Shown in pieces: positions 16,723-26,021 of a DNA stretch of 30,579 nucleotides. Within the stretch, counting starts at the first letter, position 1, and every line of letters starts with the position of its first letter. The stretch is taken from positions 1-30,579 of the forward strand of contig USEI01000017.1 of NCBI GenBank assembly GCA_900553685.1, written 5' to 3'. Source of the stretch: an uncultured Clostridium sp. GTDB lineage: Bacteria > Bacillota > Clostridia > TANB77 > CAG-508. The notes under the pieces are model-generated. The model did not search any database. It saw only the letters and a list, made by a program, of their open reading frames with translations, and had not been told where the DNA came from. The position numbers and the translations under genes were made by a program.

Positions 16723-17643
16723 ATGAAAAGTTTTGAAGAAATTTACGAGAAAGTATGCTCAAATAGTAAAGAAAGATTAAAACAAGTAAAAAATAAAAAT
16801 AATAAATTTTTATTAACTGTTACCATTATTGCTATCATATTGAATATTTGTATTTATATATTTGCTGATGAAAAATATATTATAACATTAACAGTTTCTC
16901 TATCTGTTTGTTTAATAATATTTTTAATGACAACAGCATCCAAAATATATAGAAAGATATATAAAGGTACAGTAATTGATTGTTTAATAAAAGAATATAA
17001 TGAAAAATTAAATTTTGATCAAACAGGTGGAATTCCTAGAATGGAATATAGAATTTCTAATTTTGATAATAATGTTGATGATTATTTTTCAGAAGATAGA
17101 ATTTATGGAAGATTAAAAAATGGTGAACCAATTCAAATTGCAGAAGTTGCAACTTACGATGTAGAAGAATATGTTGATTCTGAAGGCAATAGGAGAGAAG
17201 AAAGAACGGAAACTTTTAGAGGAATGTATGGTATTGTAAGATTGAATAAAAATGTTCAATCAGAAATAAAAGTTGCAACAAATTTTAATATAAAAAGATT
17301 TAGTAATAATAGAATAGAAGTCGATTCAGCAGAATTTGAAAAATATTATGATTTGTTTACTCAAGATAAAGTTACAGCAATGCGTATATTTACATCAGAT
17401 TTAATAGAAAAATATATAGATATTATAAATATAAGTGATAGACCATTTGAAGTAAAAATTCAAGATAATTTAATATTTTTTAGATTTAGATGTGGACAGA
17501 TGTTTGAGCCACCTACTTTTTCAGATGGTTTAAATGAAAATTTAATTAGAAAATATTATAAAATGATTTTTTATCCTATGGAAGTTATTGAAAAAACTGT
17601 TGAAAATATAAATAATGTTGCTGAAGAAGATTTACAACAATAA
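16723..17643 (+). CDS. DUF3137 membrane protein, partner of LemA
   Basis: The 306-residue product has a short cytosolic helix, two transmembrane segments (about 28-47 and 53-73) and a ~230-residue soluble domain with FRGMYGIVRLNKN and the later IFFRFRCGQMFEPPTF. DUF3137 genes are commonly found just after lemA, as here (three-base gap), so the products probably act together at the membrane. The segment EEYVDSEGNRREERTET looks like an exposed charged loop. No catalytic residues are recognised. Confidence 0.85.
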   Translation: MKSFEEIYEKVCSNSKERLKQVKNKNNKFLLTVTIIAIILNICIYIFADEKYIITLTVSLSVCLIIFLMTTASKIYRKIYKGTVIDCLIKEYNEKLNFDQTGGIPRMEYRISNFDNNVDDYFSEDRIYGRLKNGEPIQIAEVATYDVEEYVDSEGNRREERTETFRGMYGIVRLNKNVQSEIKVATNFNIKRFSNNRIEVDSAEFEKYYDLFTQDKVTAMRIFTSDLIEKYIDIINISDRPFEVKIQDNLIFFRFRCGQMFEPPTFSDGLNENLIRKYYKMIFYPMEVIEKTVENINNVAEEDLQQ

Positions 17644-17679
17644 AAATAGATAAAAAATTAGAAAAATATTTTATAATGC

Positions 17680-17708
17680 TTGCTTTTAGAAAATATTTAT
17701 GTTAATAT
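17680..17708 (+). promoter_or_regulatory. Promoter of the T-box/valS transcript
   Basis: TTGCTT (17680-17685), 17-bp spacer, TAATAT (17703-17708). It is placed about 40 bases before the first T-box helix. Confidence 0.6.
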
Positions 17709-17744
17709 ATTACATATCATATTTTAAAAACAATAAAAAAGAGG

Positions 17745-17972
17745 AGTAAGTAAAAGTAAACTAGAAAGAGAAAAGAAGTGAATGCGCTGTGAGCTTCTTA
17801 TAGAAAATTTTACTGAAGGTAGCTTTTTTAGTTGATATACCGAAAATAACTTTAAGTATATCCGTTTAAGTAACGTTAAAAACTTTAGAGATATTTATTT
17901 TTTAATAAATAATTAAGGTGGTACCGTGATGAATAAATCGCCCTTAGGTTTTCCTAAGGGTTTATTTTTTTA
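17745..17972 (+). ncRNA. T-box riboswitch controlling valS
   Basis: The leader senses uncharged tRNA-Val and decides between termination and read-through. Stem I is closed by AACTA (17759-17763) with TAGTT (17829-17833), and a second stem pairs GATATAC (17834-17840) with GTATATC (17856-17862). The T-box sequence AAGGTGGTACCGTG is at 17915-17928. The terminator CCCTTAGG-tttt-CCTAAGGG (17941-17960) is followed by a T run. GTA at 17819-17821, on the 3' side of stem I, fits a Val specifier and agrees with the downstream gene. The exact specifier loop is my inference. Confidence 0.93.
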
Positions 17973-18050
17973 TATATAGGAAAGTTAATTAAACTTTCTA
18001 TATACTTTTGCTAAATATTGCATACAAATTTTAAAGAAAGGGGAGAGAAC

Positions 18051-20732
18051 ATGAAAAAAGATCACAAACTAAATGACAAGTTTAATCCAAAAGATTTTGA
18101 AGACAAAATTTATGAAAAATGGGAGGAAAAAAATTATTTTAAACCATCAGATGACAAGACGAAAGAGAGTTATTGTATAATGATGCCACCACCTAATGTA
18201 ACAGGAAAATTACACATGGGTCATGCTTTAGATGATACTATTCAAGATGTTCTAATTCGTTATAAAAGAATGAGGGGATACAGGACATTATGGCTTCCTG
18301 GCTCAGATCATGCGGCTATTTCAACAGAAATGAAAGTTGTTCAAAAACTTGCAAAAGAGGGAAAAACAAAAAAAGATTTGGGTAGAGAAAAATTCTTGGA
18401 AGAGGCTTGGAATTGGACAAAAGAATATGGTGGAATTATTCAAAATCAACAAAAAAAATTAGGCTGTTCTTGTGATTGGACAAGAAATAGATTTACTTTA
18501 GATGAAGGTATGTCTGATGCAGTATTGGAACAGTTCATAAGATTATATGAAAAAGGTTTAATTTATAAAGGGAAAAGAATGGTAAATTGGTGTACAAGTT
18601 GTAATACATCAATTTCAGATGCAGAAGTAGAGTATAAAGAAGAAGCTTCTCACCTTTGGCATATAAGATATAAAATTACTGGAACAGAAAATGATTATAT
18701 AGAAGTTGCAACTACAAGACCAGAGACAATGCTTGGAGATACAGCTGTTGCTGTACATCCATCTGATAAAAGATACAAAAATTTAATTGGAAAAACATGT
18801 ATTCTTCCTATTATGAATAAAGAAATTCCAATAATAGCAGATGAGTTTGTAGAAATGGAATTTGGAACAGGTTGTGTTAAAATAACACCAGCACATGATA
18901 TGAATGATTATCAAGCTGGTTTAAGGCACAATTTAGAGATAATTGAAGTTTTTGATGATAAATTTAAAATGGGAAATTTAGTTCCAGAATATGAAGGAAT
19001 GGATTTATTAGAAGCAAGAGAAAAGATAGTTGAAAAATTAAAAGAGATAGGAGCATTAGTAAGAACTGAAGATTATACTCATAATGTTGCAAAGTGTGAA
19101 AGATGTAAAAGCACAATAGAACCTAAAATTTCTGAACAATGGTTTGTAAGCATGAAAGATTTAGCAAAAAGAGCAGCAGATAGCGTAAGAAATGGCGAAA
19201 CACGTTTTGTTCCACAAAGATACGAAAAACAATATTTTCATTGGCTAGATAATATTCAAGATTGGTGTATATCAAGACAATTATGGTGGGGTCATAGAAT
19301 TCCTGTTTATTATTGTGATGAATGTGGACATTTTCATGTATCTAAGAAAGCTCCAGAAAAATGTGAAAAATGCGGAAGTACAAAGTTACATCAAGATCCA
19401 GATACGTTAGATACTTGGTTTAGTTCTGCACTATGGCCATTTTCAACACTTGGTTGGCCAAATACAGAGTCAGAAGATTATAAAGAATTTTATCCAACTC
19501 AGACATTAGTAACTGGATTTGACATTATAACATTCTGGATTTCAAGAATGATGACACAAGGTTTAGAGTTTACAAACGAGGTACCTTTTAAAGATGTTTT
19601 AGTTCATGGAATTGTAAGAGATAGTCAAGGAAGAAAAATGTCAAAAACTTTAGGAAATGGTATTGATCCATTAGATATAATTGATAAATATGGTGCAGAT
19701 AGTCTAAGATTTTCTGTTTTATCAGGAACAACTATGGGAAATGACATTAGATTTATGCCAGAAAAATTAGAACAAGCTTCTAATTTTGCAAATAAAATAT
19801 GGAATGCTGCTAAATTTATAACAAACTCCTTAGCAGATGATGATAAGGTGAGAGAATTTTGCTTTGAAGTTTTTGAAAAAAATCATGAGTATAATTCAAA
19901 TTTATTAAAAATTGAAGATAAATGGATATTAAATAAATTTGATAAATTAGTAGCTGATGTAAGCAAAAATTTAGATAATTATGATTTAGGAATAGCATTA
20001 GACAAAATATATAGCTTTATTTGGAATGAATTTTGTGATTGGTATATTGAGATGGTAAAACCAAGAATTTATAGCGAAGATGAGAATGAAAAGATTGCAG
20101 TAAGTGATATATTAAATCATGTATTTGGAAGTTCTTTAAAATTGCTACATCCATTTATGCCTTTTATAACTTCAGAGATTTATTCAAAATTAATATGTTT
20201 TGGAACAGAAGATTTAATTGTAGCAAAATGGCCAGATATAAGAGAAAAATTTGTGTTTGATAAAGAGGAAGAAATAGTTGAAAAACTAAAAAGACTGATT
20301 GTTGAGATAAGAAATATAAGAACTCAAATGAATGTTCATCCTTCTAAAAAATCTAAATTATTGATAGTAAAAAATGGCTTAGAAAAAGATATATTATCTG
20401 CGAAAGAATTTTTAATTAAGCTAGGTTTTGCAAGTGAAATCGAGATAATTGAAGATGAAACTTGTGTGCCACAAAATGCTGTATCAATAGTTGTGGATGA
20501 CATAAAAGCATATCTTCCTTTTGAAGAATTAGTAGATTTAGAAGAAGAAAGAAAAAGATTAGAAGGAGAAAAAACAAGACTTGAGGCAGAAGTTTTAAGA
20601 GGAGAAAAAATGCTATCAAATCCAGGTTTTGTTAATAAAGCACCAGAAAAAAAGGTAAATGAAGAAAAAGAAAAATTAGCTAATTATAAAAAAATGCTTG
20701 AAAATGTTAATGAAAGATTAAAAACATTATAA
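18051..20732 (+). CDS. valS: Valine-tRNA ligase
   Basis: ValRS charges tRNA-Val. The 893-residue product is of normal length. The class I signatures are PPPNVTGKLHMGHAL (HMGH at 55-58) and GRKMSKTLGN (KMSKT near residue 530). The CP1 editing domain carries ATTRPETMLGD and TPAHD, and a CDECGHFHVSKKAPEKCEKC zinc-ribbon-like segment follows. The C-terminus is a charged coiled coil (LEEERKRLEGEKTRLEAE), as in bacterial ValRS. GGGGAG lies ahead of the ATG at 18051; an in-frame TTG at 18018 has no such site. The gene is controlled by the T-box leader. Confidence 0.98.
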   Translation: MKKDHKLNDKFNPKDFEDKIYEKWEEKNYFKPSDDKTKESYCIMMPPPNVTGKLHMGHALDDTIQDVLIRYKRMRGYRTLWLPGSDHAAISTEMKVVQKLAKEGKTKKDLGREKFLEEAWNWTKEYGGIIQNQQKKLGCSCDWTRNRFTLDEGMSDAVLEQFIRLYEKGLIYKGKRMVNWCTSCNTSISDAEVEYKEEASHLWHIRYKITGTENDYIEVATTRPETMLGDTAVAVHPSDKRYKNLIGKTCILPIMNKEIPIIADEFVEMEFGTGCVKITPAHDMNDYQAGLRHNLEIIEVFDDKFKMGNLVPEYEGMDLLEAREKIVEKLKEIGALVRTEDYTHNVAKCERCKSTIEPKISEQWFVSMKDLAKRAADSVRNGETRFVPQRYEKQYFHWLDNIQDWCISRQLWWGHRIPVYYCDECGHFHVSKKAPEKCEKCGSTKLHQDPDTLDTWFSSALWPFSTLGWPNTESEDYKEFYPTQTLVTGFDIITFWISRMMTQGLEFTNEVPFKDVLVHGIVRDSQGRKMSKTLGNGIDPLDIIDKYGADSLRFSVLSGTTMGNDIRFMPEKLEQASNFANKIWNAAKFITNSLADDDKVREFCFEVFEKNHEYNSNLLKIEDKWILNKFDKLVADVSKNLDNYDLGIALDKIYSFIWNEFCDWYIEMVKPRIYSEDENEKIAVSDILNHVFGSSLKLLHPFMPFITSEIYSKLICFGTEDLIVAKWPDIREKFVFDKEEEIVEKLKRLIVEIRNIRTQMNVHPSKKSKLLIVKNGLEKDILSAKEFLIKLGFASEIEIIEDETCVPQNAVSIVVDDIKAYLPFEELVDLEEERKRLEGEKTRLEAEVLRGEKMLSNPGFVNKAPEKKVNEEKEKLANYKKMLENVNERLKTL

Positions 20733-20818
20733 TACAGAAAATTTAATGGCAATATTTAATAAGTTATAAAAAAAGTACAATAATAAATAAAAAATTGGGG
20801 GCAAATGAAAGGAGTAAT

Positions 20819-21571
20819 ATGAAGTTTGTCTTCAATTTTTTTAACTTTTTTGAAGGAAAAAGTTTATTAGATATATTTTTTCCACCAAGTTGTATAATAT
20901 GTGGAAAATTAAACAAAAATTATATTTGTGAAAAATGTGAGAAAAGATTTTATAGATATAAGAAATTTAATATTATAGATAATCAGAAATTAATAAAAGA
21001 TAAATTAAATTTAAATATAAAGGCAGAAAATTTCATACAAAAATATTATTTGGATGGAGATAATAGATATTATTGGGAAAAATTGTTTTATTGTTTTGAA
21101 TATACAGGAATTGTAAGAAAATACATGATTAAATATAAATTTAATGGAGCAGCATATATATCAAATTTTTTTGCAAGACAAATATTAAAAAATAAAAAAG
21201 CTAGTGAAATTTTAAAATTATATGATATAATCATTTCAGTTCCAATGGATAAAGAAAAGAAGATAAAAAGAGGATATAATCAAACAGAATTAATAACGCA
21301 AATTATATCTAAAGAATTGGAAATTTTGAAAGGTAAAAATATAGTATTTAAATTAAAAGGAACTAAGACTCAAAGTACACTTAATAAAGAAAATAGAAAA
21401 ACAAATATAAAAGATGTTTATTTTGTTAATAATAATATAAATATTAGAAATAAGAAAATTATATTATTAGATGATATTTACACAACAGGAGCTACTGTAA
21501 ATGAAATTTCATCAAAATTAAAAGAAGCAGGAGCAAAAGAAATTTTAGTTTTAATTATAGCAAAAAATTAG
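20819..21571 (+). CDS. comFC: ComFC-like phosphoribosyltransferase family protein
   Basis: ComF-family proteins take part in DNA uptake in competent bacteria, though they are widespread in non-competent ones. The 250-residue product has an N-terminal four-Cys zinc ribbon (C25, C28, C37, C40 in CIICGK and CEKCEK) and a C-terminal type I phosphoribosyltransferase domain with the PRPP loop LLDDIYTTGATVNE (D218, D219). RGYNQTELI is also typical. AAAGGAG is five bases before the ATG at 20819; a TTG at 20795 lacks a site. It follows valS by 86 bp without a terminator and is nine bases ahead of the KAP NTPase. Confidence 0.92.
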   Translation: MKFVFNFFNFFEGKSLLDIFFPPSCIICGKLNKNYICEKCEKRFYRYKKFNIIDNQKLIKDKLNLNIKAENFIQKYYLDGDNRYYWEKLFYCFEYTGIVRKYMIKYKFNGAAYISNFFARQILKNKKASEILKLYDIIISVPMDKEKKIKRGYNQTELITQIISKELEILKGKNIVFKLKGTKTQSTLNKENRKTNIKDVYFVNNNINIRNKKIILLDDIYTTGATVNEISSKLKEAGAKEILVLIIAKN

Positions 21572-21580
21572 GAGGAGAAA

Positions 21581-23569
21581 ATGGAAGATTTAGTTGAAAG
21601 TATATTAGATTATGTAAGAGCTGATTATACAGATTATGCTATTATGATTAATGGTGAATGGGGAAGTGGAAAAACTTATTTTTGGAATCATAAAATAAGA
21701 AATAAAATTGATTCACTTAGATTTAATGGTAAAAAATATACAACTATATATATGTCTTTATATGGTATATCAAATTTGGAAGATATAAGTAAAAAGATAT
21801 TTATTGAAACAACTCAAGCTTATGGTAATAAAAATGTAAAGAGATATATGAGCGAAAATGATAACATTTCTTCTATACCTGAATATGCTAAAACAGGCTT
21901 AGATATGGCACATTTTTTTGGCATGAATCAAAATGGAGAAAAACTAGATTATACTAAATTTTTCTCAACTGATGATAAAGTATTATGTTTTGATGATTTA
22001 GAAAGGGCAAATGTTGATGTTATTGATATTTTAGGATATATAAATAATTTCGTAGAACATGATCATATAAAAACAATTATTATTTGTAATGAAAAAGAGC
22101 TTGCAACAAAACTAAAAAGTACAAATCTTGAACTTAAAACTTTTATAGCAACATATCTTCTAGATAAAGAAGGAACACTGTTAAAAGCAGATAAGCCAAT
22201 GGTTGAAAAGATAAGCGAAAAGATTGAATATGTTTTTGATAAAGCAAATGATTATGAAAGAATAAAAGAAAAATTAATAGGAGAAACTTTTGAATATGCT
22301 CCTAAATTTAATTATATAATTAATGGCTTATTAATGAGATATGAAAAAAATGATGATTTAATAAGGTTTTTAAGAGAACATACAAATTTAATTACTAATA
22401 CTTTTATAAAATCTGGAACGAGAAATTTAAGAATATTAAAACATGCTTTAAATGATTTTCAAAAAATCTTTGAAACAGTAAATGATTTTTATCCAAATAC
22501 GAATTTGAGAGTACTTCAAACTATGTTAATTTTTACAATAGCTGTTTCTTTTGAAATTAAAGCAGGAAAAATTACTAAAGATAAATTTATAAACATAAAT
22601 TCAAATGAAGAATATAAATCAATATTAGTTTCTTCAAGAGTTTTGATGGATAATAGACAATTCTATATTAAAGAATTTGATAATAATTATTATTTTAATT
22701 TTAAATCTGAATATAGATTTTTCAAATTTATAGAAATGTATGTAAGAACAAGAATTTTTGATTTGAAAGCTTTTAGAAAAGATATGGAAATGATAATTCA
22801 AACAATAGATACAGAAAAATTACCAGGATATAAAAGACTACTTACAGAGGAATATTGGAAAATTTCAGATACACAATTTCCTGAAATTATTGAAGAGGTT
22901 ATTTCTAATGTTAAAAATGGTGATTTAGAGTTAATTGAACTTGTAAAATTGTTTGCATATTTTAGTTATTTTGCCAGAAAAAATTTGATTAAATATAAAC
23001 CTAAAGAAGTAAAAGAAATTTTTATAAATGGAATGGATAAAGTGTCTGAAAAATCTGAATATTGTGATAATATAGATGAAGAGCTTTCAAGAATAGGAAT
23101 TGATATTGGTGAAGATATGAATGATGTATTAAAACATTTCCATCAGTTAAATAAAGAATTAAAAATAAAGATGAACAAAGAAAAAGCAGAAGAAATATTT
23201 AAATGTATTCCTATGAAAATGGAACAGTTTTATGAGAAATTTACTACAGAATATATGGATAAACCAATTTTAAATTACTATGATATCAATCAAATGATGC
23301 AAAGAATTACTTGTGCAAGCAATGAGGATATAATGAAAATTAAAGAAATGCTTTTAGATAGAGTAAAGAAGCATAGAAGAGAATTAGAACCAGAATATGA
23401 ATTCATAGTTAATCTAAAAGAAAGTTTAGATAGCTATTGTAAAGGAAAAGATGTTAGTATAAAAATTGTTATATTAAAAGAATTTTCACAAGATTTAGAA
23501 AATATAATAAATTTATATAAAAATATACCAACAAGACATATTTACAAAAGGAAAAAAATAGCGGAATAA
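21581..23569 (+). CDS. KAP-family P-loop NTPase
   Basis: The 662-residue product has Walker A GEWGSGKT (25-32) and Walker B VLCFDDLER (134-142), whose DDLER is characteristic of KAP NTPases. A sensor-like TIIICNEKELA follows. The ~400-residue remainder is helical and charged, with no recognised domain. No transmembrane insertion typical of some KAP proteins is obvious, so it is likely soluble. Many KAP proteins are suspected or known to act in phage defence, but a single gene after comFC gives no proof. GGAGGAG lies directly behind the comFC stop (nine-base gap), so it is co-transcribed. Base composition matches the neighbours. Confidence 0.82.
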   Translation: MEDLVESILDYVRADYTDYAIMINGEWGSGKTYFWNHKIRNKIDSLRFNGKKYTTIYMSLYGISNLEDISKKIFIETTQAYGNKNVKRYMSENDNISSIPEYAKTGLDMAHFFGMNQNGEKLDYTKFFSTDDKVLCFDDLERANVDVIDILGYINNFVEHDHIKTIIICNEKELATKLKSTNLELKTFIATYLLDKEGTLLKADKPMVEKISEKIEYVFDKANDYERIKEKLIGETFEYAPKFNYIINGLLMRYEKNDDLIRFLREHTNLITNTFIKSGTRNLRILKHALNDFQKIFETVNDFYPNTNLRVLQTMLIFTIAVSFEIKAGKITKDKFININSNEEYKSILVSSRVLMDNRQFYIKEFDNNYYFNFKSEYRFFKFIEMYVRTRIFDLKAFRKDMEMIIQTIDTEKLPGYKRLLTEEYWKISDTQFPEIIEEVISNVKNGDLELIELVKLFAYFSYFARKNLIKYKPKEVKEIFINGMDKVSEKSEYCDNIDEELSRIGIDIGEDMNDVLKHFHQLNKELKIKMNKEKAEEIFKCIPMKMEQFYEKFTTEYMDKPILNYYDINQMMQRITCASNEDIMKIKEMLLDRVKKHRRELEPEYEFIVNLKESLDSYCKGKDVSIKIVILKEFSQDLENIINLYKNIPTRHIYKRKKIAE

Positions 23570-23765
23570 ATTAATTAAGATAAATTAATTTATAAATTTT
23601 TTTTAAATGATTATAATGTCTTTAAAATTTTATATTTTAAAAATCAAAGCTAAACTCCTTAATAAAAACTTAAGAAAAAGAACATGAAATATTCACAAAT
23701 TTTTAAGGTTATTTTAAGTTATATTATATAAAATCAAATCATAGAAAAGAGGAAGGAGTGATGCT

Positions 23766-23783
23766 ATGGTAGATAAAATTTAA
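23766..23783 (+). CDS. Possible five-codon micro-ORF (MVDKI)
   Basis: ATG GTA GAT AAA ATT TAA lies seven bases behind GGAAGGAG, an unusually good ribosome-binding site for so short a frame. It may be a leader peptide, the stump of a lost gene, or chance. There is no supporting homology. Confidence 0.25.
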   Translation: MVDKI

Positions 23784-23844
23784 AGATACAATAAAATGAA
23801 TGTAACAAGAAATTTAGTAAAATCCCCAAATTAAAATAAATTGG

Positions 23845-23879
23845 AAAAAACGGTTCAAAATTGTATTGAATCGTTTTTT
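23845..23879 (+). terminator. Rho-independent terminator ahead of pyrB
   Basis: A 13-bp stem (23845-23857 with 23867-23879, one G-T pair) with a 9-base loop ends in TTTTTT. It lies upstream of the pyrB promoter, so it ends an upstream transcript. It could act as an attenuator only for transcripts starting earlier. Confidence 0.85.
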
Positions 23880-23901
23880 CTGTTCAAATTTGTTTTTATA
23901 C

Positions 23902-23930
23902 TTTACAAATTAGTAAAAAAAAGGTAAAAT
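23902..23930 (+). promoter_or_regulatory. Promoter of pyrBI
   Basis: TTTACA (23902-23907), 17-bp spacer, TAAAAT (23925-23930). The predicted start near 23937 gives a ~22-nt leader, with no PyrR-type stem seen. Confidence 0.65.
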
Positions 23931-23958
23931 AATAAAAAATTAAAAAAGGAGTAAAAAA

Positions 23959-24873
23959 ATGAAGCATTTAATTGATATTAAAGATTTATCCGTAGAAGAA
24001 ATTGATGATTTGATTAAAGTAGCTAAAGATATTATCGCAAATAAAGAAAAGTATTCTCATAAATGCGATGGTAAAATCTTAGCTACTTTATTTTTTGAGC
24101 CAAGTACAAGAACAAGATTGAGCCATGAATCTGCAATGTTATCTTTAGGTGGAAAAGTTTTAGGATTTTCTGAGGCAGCATCAAGTTCAGCAGCTAAGGG
24201 AGAAACTGTATCAGATACTATTAGAATGGTAGGATGTTATAGTGATATTATTGCAATGAGACATCCTAAAGAAGGAGCACCTTATGTTGCATCTTTAAAA
24301 TCAACAGTTCCGATTATAAATGCTGGAGATGGAGGTCATAATCATCCAACTCAAACTTTGACAGATTTATTAACAATAAATTGTGAAAAAGGTCGTTTAG
24401 ATAATTTAACTATAGGTTTGTGTGGAGATTTAAAATTTGGCAGAACTGTCCACTCATTAATTACAGCAATGTCTAGGTATAAAAACATAAAATTTGTTTT
24501 AATTTCACCAGATGAATTAAATTTACCAGAATACATAAAAAAAGATGTTTTAGAAAGAAATAATATAGAATATATAGAAACAAAAAATATTGAAGAATAT
24601 ATGGATAAATTGGATATTCTTTATATGACAAGAGTTCAAAAGGAAAGATTTTTTAATGAAGCAGATTATATTCGTTTAAAAGATTATTATATTTTAAATA
24701 AAGAAAAATTAGAAAAAGCTAAAAAAGATTTATGTATAATGCATCCATTACCTAGAGTAAATGAGATTTCAACAGATGTAGATGATGATCCAAGAGCATG
24801 TTATTTTAAACAAGCACAATATGGAAAATATATAAGAATGGCATTAATATTAAAATTATTGGAGGTAAAATAA
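23959..24873 (+). CDS. pyrB: Aspartate carbamoyltransferase catalytic subunit PyrB
   Basis: PyrB joins carbamoyl phosphate and aspartate, the first committed pyrimidine step. The 304-residue product has the carbamoyl-phosphate loop [11 protein letters not shown] (STRTR at 49-53), the 80s-loop [18 protein letters not shown], and [12 protein letters not shown] near the C-terminus. AAGGAG lies before the ATG. Its stop overlaps the pyrI start by one base (TAATG), so the two are coupled. Presence of PyrI makes this the E. coli-type allosteric (class B) enzyme rather than the unregulated Bacillus type. Confidence 0.97.
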   Translation: MKHLIDIKDLSVEEIDDLIKVAKDIIANKEKYSHKCDGKILATLFFEPSTRTRLSHESAMLSLGGKVLGFSEAASSSAAKGETVSDTIRMVGCYSDIIAMRHPKEGAPYVASLKSTVPIINAGDGGHNHPTQTLTDLLTINCEKGRLDNLTIGLCGDLKFGRTVHSLITAMSRYKNIKFVLISPDELNLPEYIKKDVLERNNIEYIETKNIEEYMDKLDILYMTRVQKERFFNEADYIRLKDYYILNKEKLEKAKKDLCIMHPLPRVNEISTDVDDDPRACYFKQAQYGKYIRMALILKLLEVK

Positions 24874-25295
24874 TGAATATAGATAGTATAAAAAATGGTT
24901 ATGTTATAGATCATATTCAAGCTGGAAAAGGAATGCAAATATATGAACTTTTAAAACTTAATAAATTGGATTGTCAAGTGGCAATAATAACAAATGCCAA
25001 AAGCCAAAAATCTGGCAAAAAAGATATTATAAAAATTGACAAGGATATTCCAATTAATTTAGATACTTTAGGATTTATAGATCATAATATAACAGTAAAT
25101 GTTGTAAAAAATGATAAAATAGTAGAAAAAAAGAAAATTAATTTACCAGAAAAAATAATAAATGTGGCAAAATGTAATAATCCTAGATGTATAACTTCTG
25201 TAGAAAAAAATTTAGATCAAATATTTGTTTTAACAGATAAAGAAAAAGCTATTTATAGATGTAGATATTGTGAAATGAGTTTAAAAAATAAATAA
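24873..25295 (+). CDS. pyrI: Aspartate carbamoyltransferase regulatory subunit PyrI
   Basis: PyrI binds CTP/ATP and tethers PyrB trimers. The 140-residue product begins [20 protein letters not shown], the allosteric-domain signature, and ends in the zinc domain with C101, C106, C130 and C133 (CNNPRC and CRYC). This is the usual spacing for the PyrB-contacting zinc finger, so the subunit should be able to assemble. The ATG shares its first base with the pyrB stop, and a GGAGG is inside the end of pyrB. No terminator is obvious before spoVT. Confidence 0.96.
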   Translation: MNIDSIKNGYVIDHIQAGKGMQIYELLKLNKLDCQVAIITNAKSQKSGKKDIIKIDKDIPINLDTLGFIDHNITVNVVKNDKIVEKKKINLPEKIINVAKCNNPRCITSVEKNLDQIFVLTDKEKAIYRCRYCEMSLKNK

Positions 25296-25301
25296 AAATA
25301 T

Positions 25302-25330
25302 GTATATTTTTTTCCTATTTTGTCATACTA
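25302..25330 (+). promoter_or_regulatory. Sigma-G/F-type forespore promoter of spoVT
   Basis: GTATA (25302-25306), 17-bp spacer, CATACTA (25324-25330). Both boxes fit the sigma-G consensus GHATR-N17/18-CATNHTA, and spoVT of Bacillus is a sigma-G gene. No good TTGAAA/TATAAT pair is seen in the same interval. Confidence 0.75.
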
Positions 25331-25360
25331 AGAGTATAAATACAAAATAAGGAGGAATTT

Positions 25361-25915
25361 ATGAAAGCAACAGGAGTTGTAAGAAGAATAGATGATTTAG
25401 GAAGAGTGGTAATTCCAAAAGAAATAAGAAAAGTCCATAGAATAAAAGAAGGAGATCCTTTAGAAATATTTACAGATAAAGAAGGAGAAATAATTTTAAA
25501 GAAATATTCTCCAATTGGGGAACTTACAGAATTTGCTAGTACCTATGCAGATACTATAGCAAAAACAACAGGACATATTGCTTGTATAACAGATAAAGAT
25601 ACAGTTATAGCTGTTTCAGGAGGTTCAAAAAAAGAATTTTTAGAAAAAAATCTTAGTAAAGAACTAGAAGAGGTTATAGAAAACAAAGAGATTTTTAAAA
25701 GTAAAGAAAATAATGAAATTTCAATACCTATAACTCAAAATGAAGGAAGAGAAAGAATTTATAATTCTCAAGTAATATATCCTATAATAACAGATGGAGA
25801 TGTTGTTGGAAGTGTAATACTTCTGTCAAAAGAACCAAATAAAAAAATGGGTGAAGTTGAAGATAAAGTAGCACAATCAGCAGCAGGTTTTTTGGGAACA
25901 CATTTAGAAATCTAG
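25361..25915 (+). CDS. spoVT: Stage V sporulation protein T (AbrB/SpoVT family regulator)
   Basis: SpoVT is a forespore transcription factor that tunes sigma-G genes. The 184-residue product has the N-terminal swapped-hairpin AbrB domain (about 1-50: TGVVRRIDDLGRVVIPKEIR) and a C-terminal GAF-like domain with HIACITDKDTVIAVSG and DGDVVGSVILLS. Length and both domains match SpoVT rather than the short AbrB. AAGGAGG lies eight bases before the ATG. Its upstream region has a sigma-G-like promoter and its own terminator follows, so it is probably a single-gene unit in the forespore. It is the clearest sign of sporulation in the window. Confidence 0.95.
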   Translation: MKATGVVRRIDDLGRVVIPKEIRKVHRIKEGDPLEIFTDKEGEIILKKYSPIGELTEFASTYADTIAKTTGHIACITDKDTVIAVSGGSKKEFLEKNLSKELEEVIENKEIFKSKENNEISIPITQNEGRERIYNSQVIYPIITDGDVVGSVILLSKEPNKKMGEVEDKVAQSAAGFLGTHLEI

Positions 25916-25922
25916 AAGATAG

Positions 25923-25976
25923 ACTTGGATAATTGTAGTAAAAATAAATTTTACTACAATTGTCCAAGTTTTTTGT
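25923..25976 (+). terminator. Strong rho-independent terminator after spoVT
   Basis: A 21-bp stem (25923-25943 with 25949-25969, one G-T pair) with a 5-base loop ends in TTTTTT. It begins seven bases after the stop codon. Confidence 0.93.
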
Positions 25977-26021
25977 ATTCAATTTGTATCATTAATGTAA
26001 TATAAAATTTATAGTAAAAAA

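Larger units (their letters stand above)
23570..23958 (+). other. 389-bp gap before pyrB: small leader transcript, micro-ORF, terminator and promoter
   Basis: The gap has no normal gene. It holds, in order, an AT-rich stretch; GGAAGGAG (23751-23758), a very strong Shine-Dalgarno; two tiny ORFs, ATG CTA TGG TAG at 23761 and MVDKI at 23766-23783; a terminator (23845-23879); and the pyrB promoter (23902-23930). The tiny ORFs are listed as possibilities only. The first part may be an untranslated or short-peptide RNA transcribed from an unclear promoter near 23720. Confidence 0.55.

Noticed and set aside
17978..17998. Second terminator between the T-box and valS
   Set aside because: GAAAGTT/AACTTTC can pair, but no T run follows, and it lies after the T-box terminator.
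23845..23930. PyrR-type or E. coli-type attenuator controlling pyrB
   Set aside because: The terminator lies upstream of the best pyrB promoter, and no anti-terminator/PyrR-binding stem pair could be drawn.
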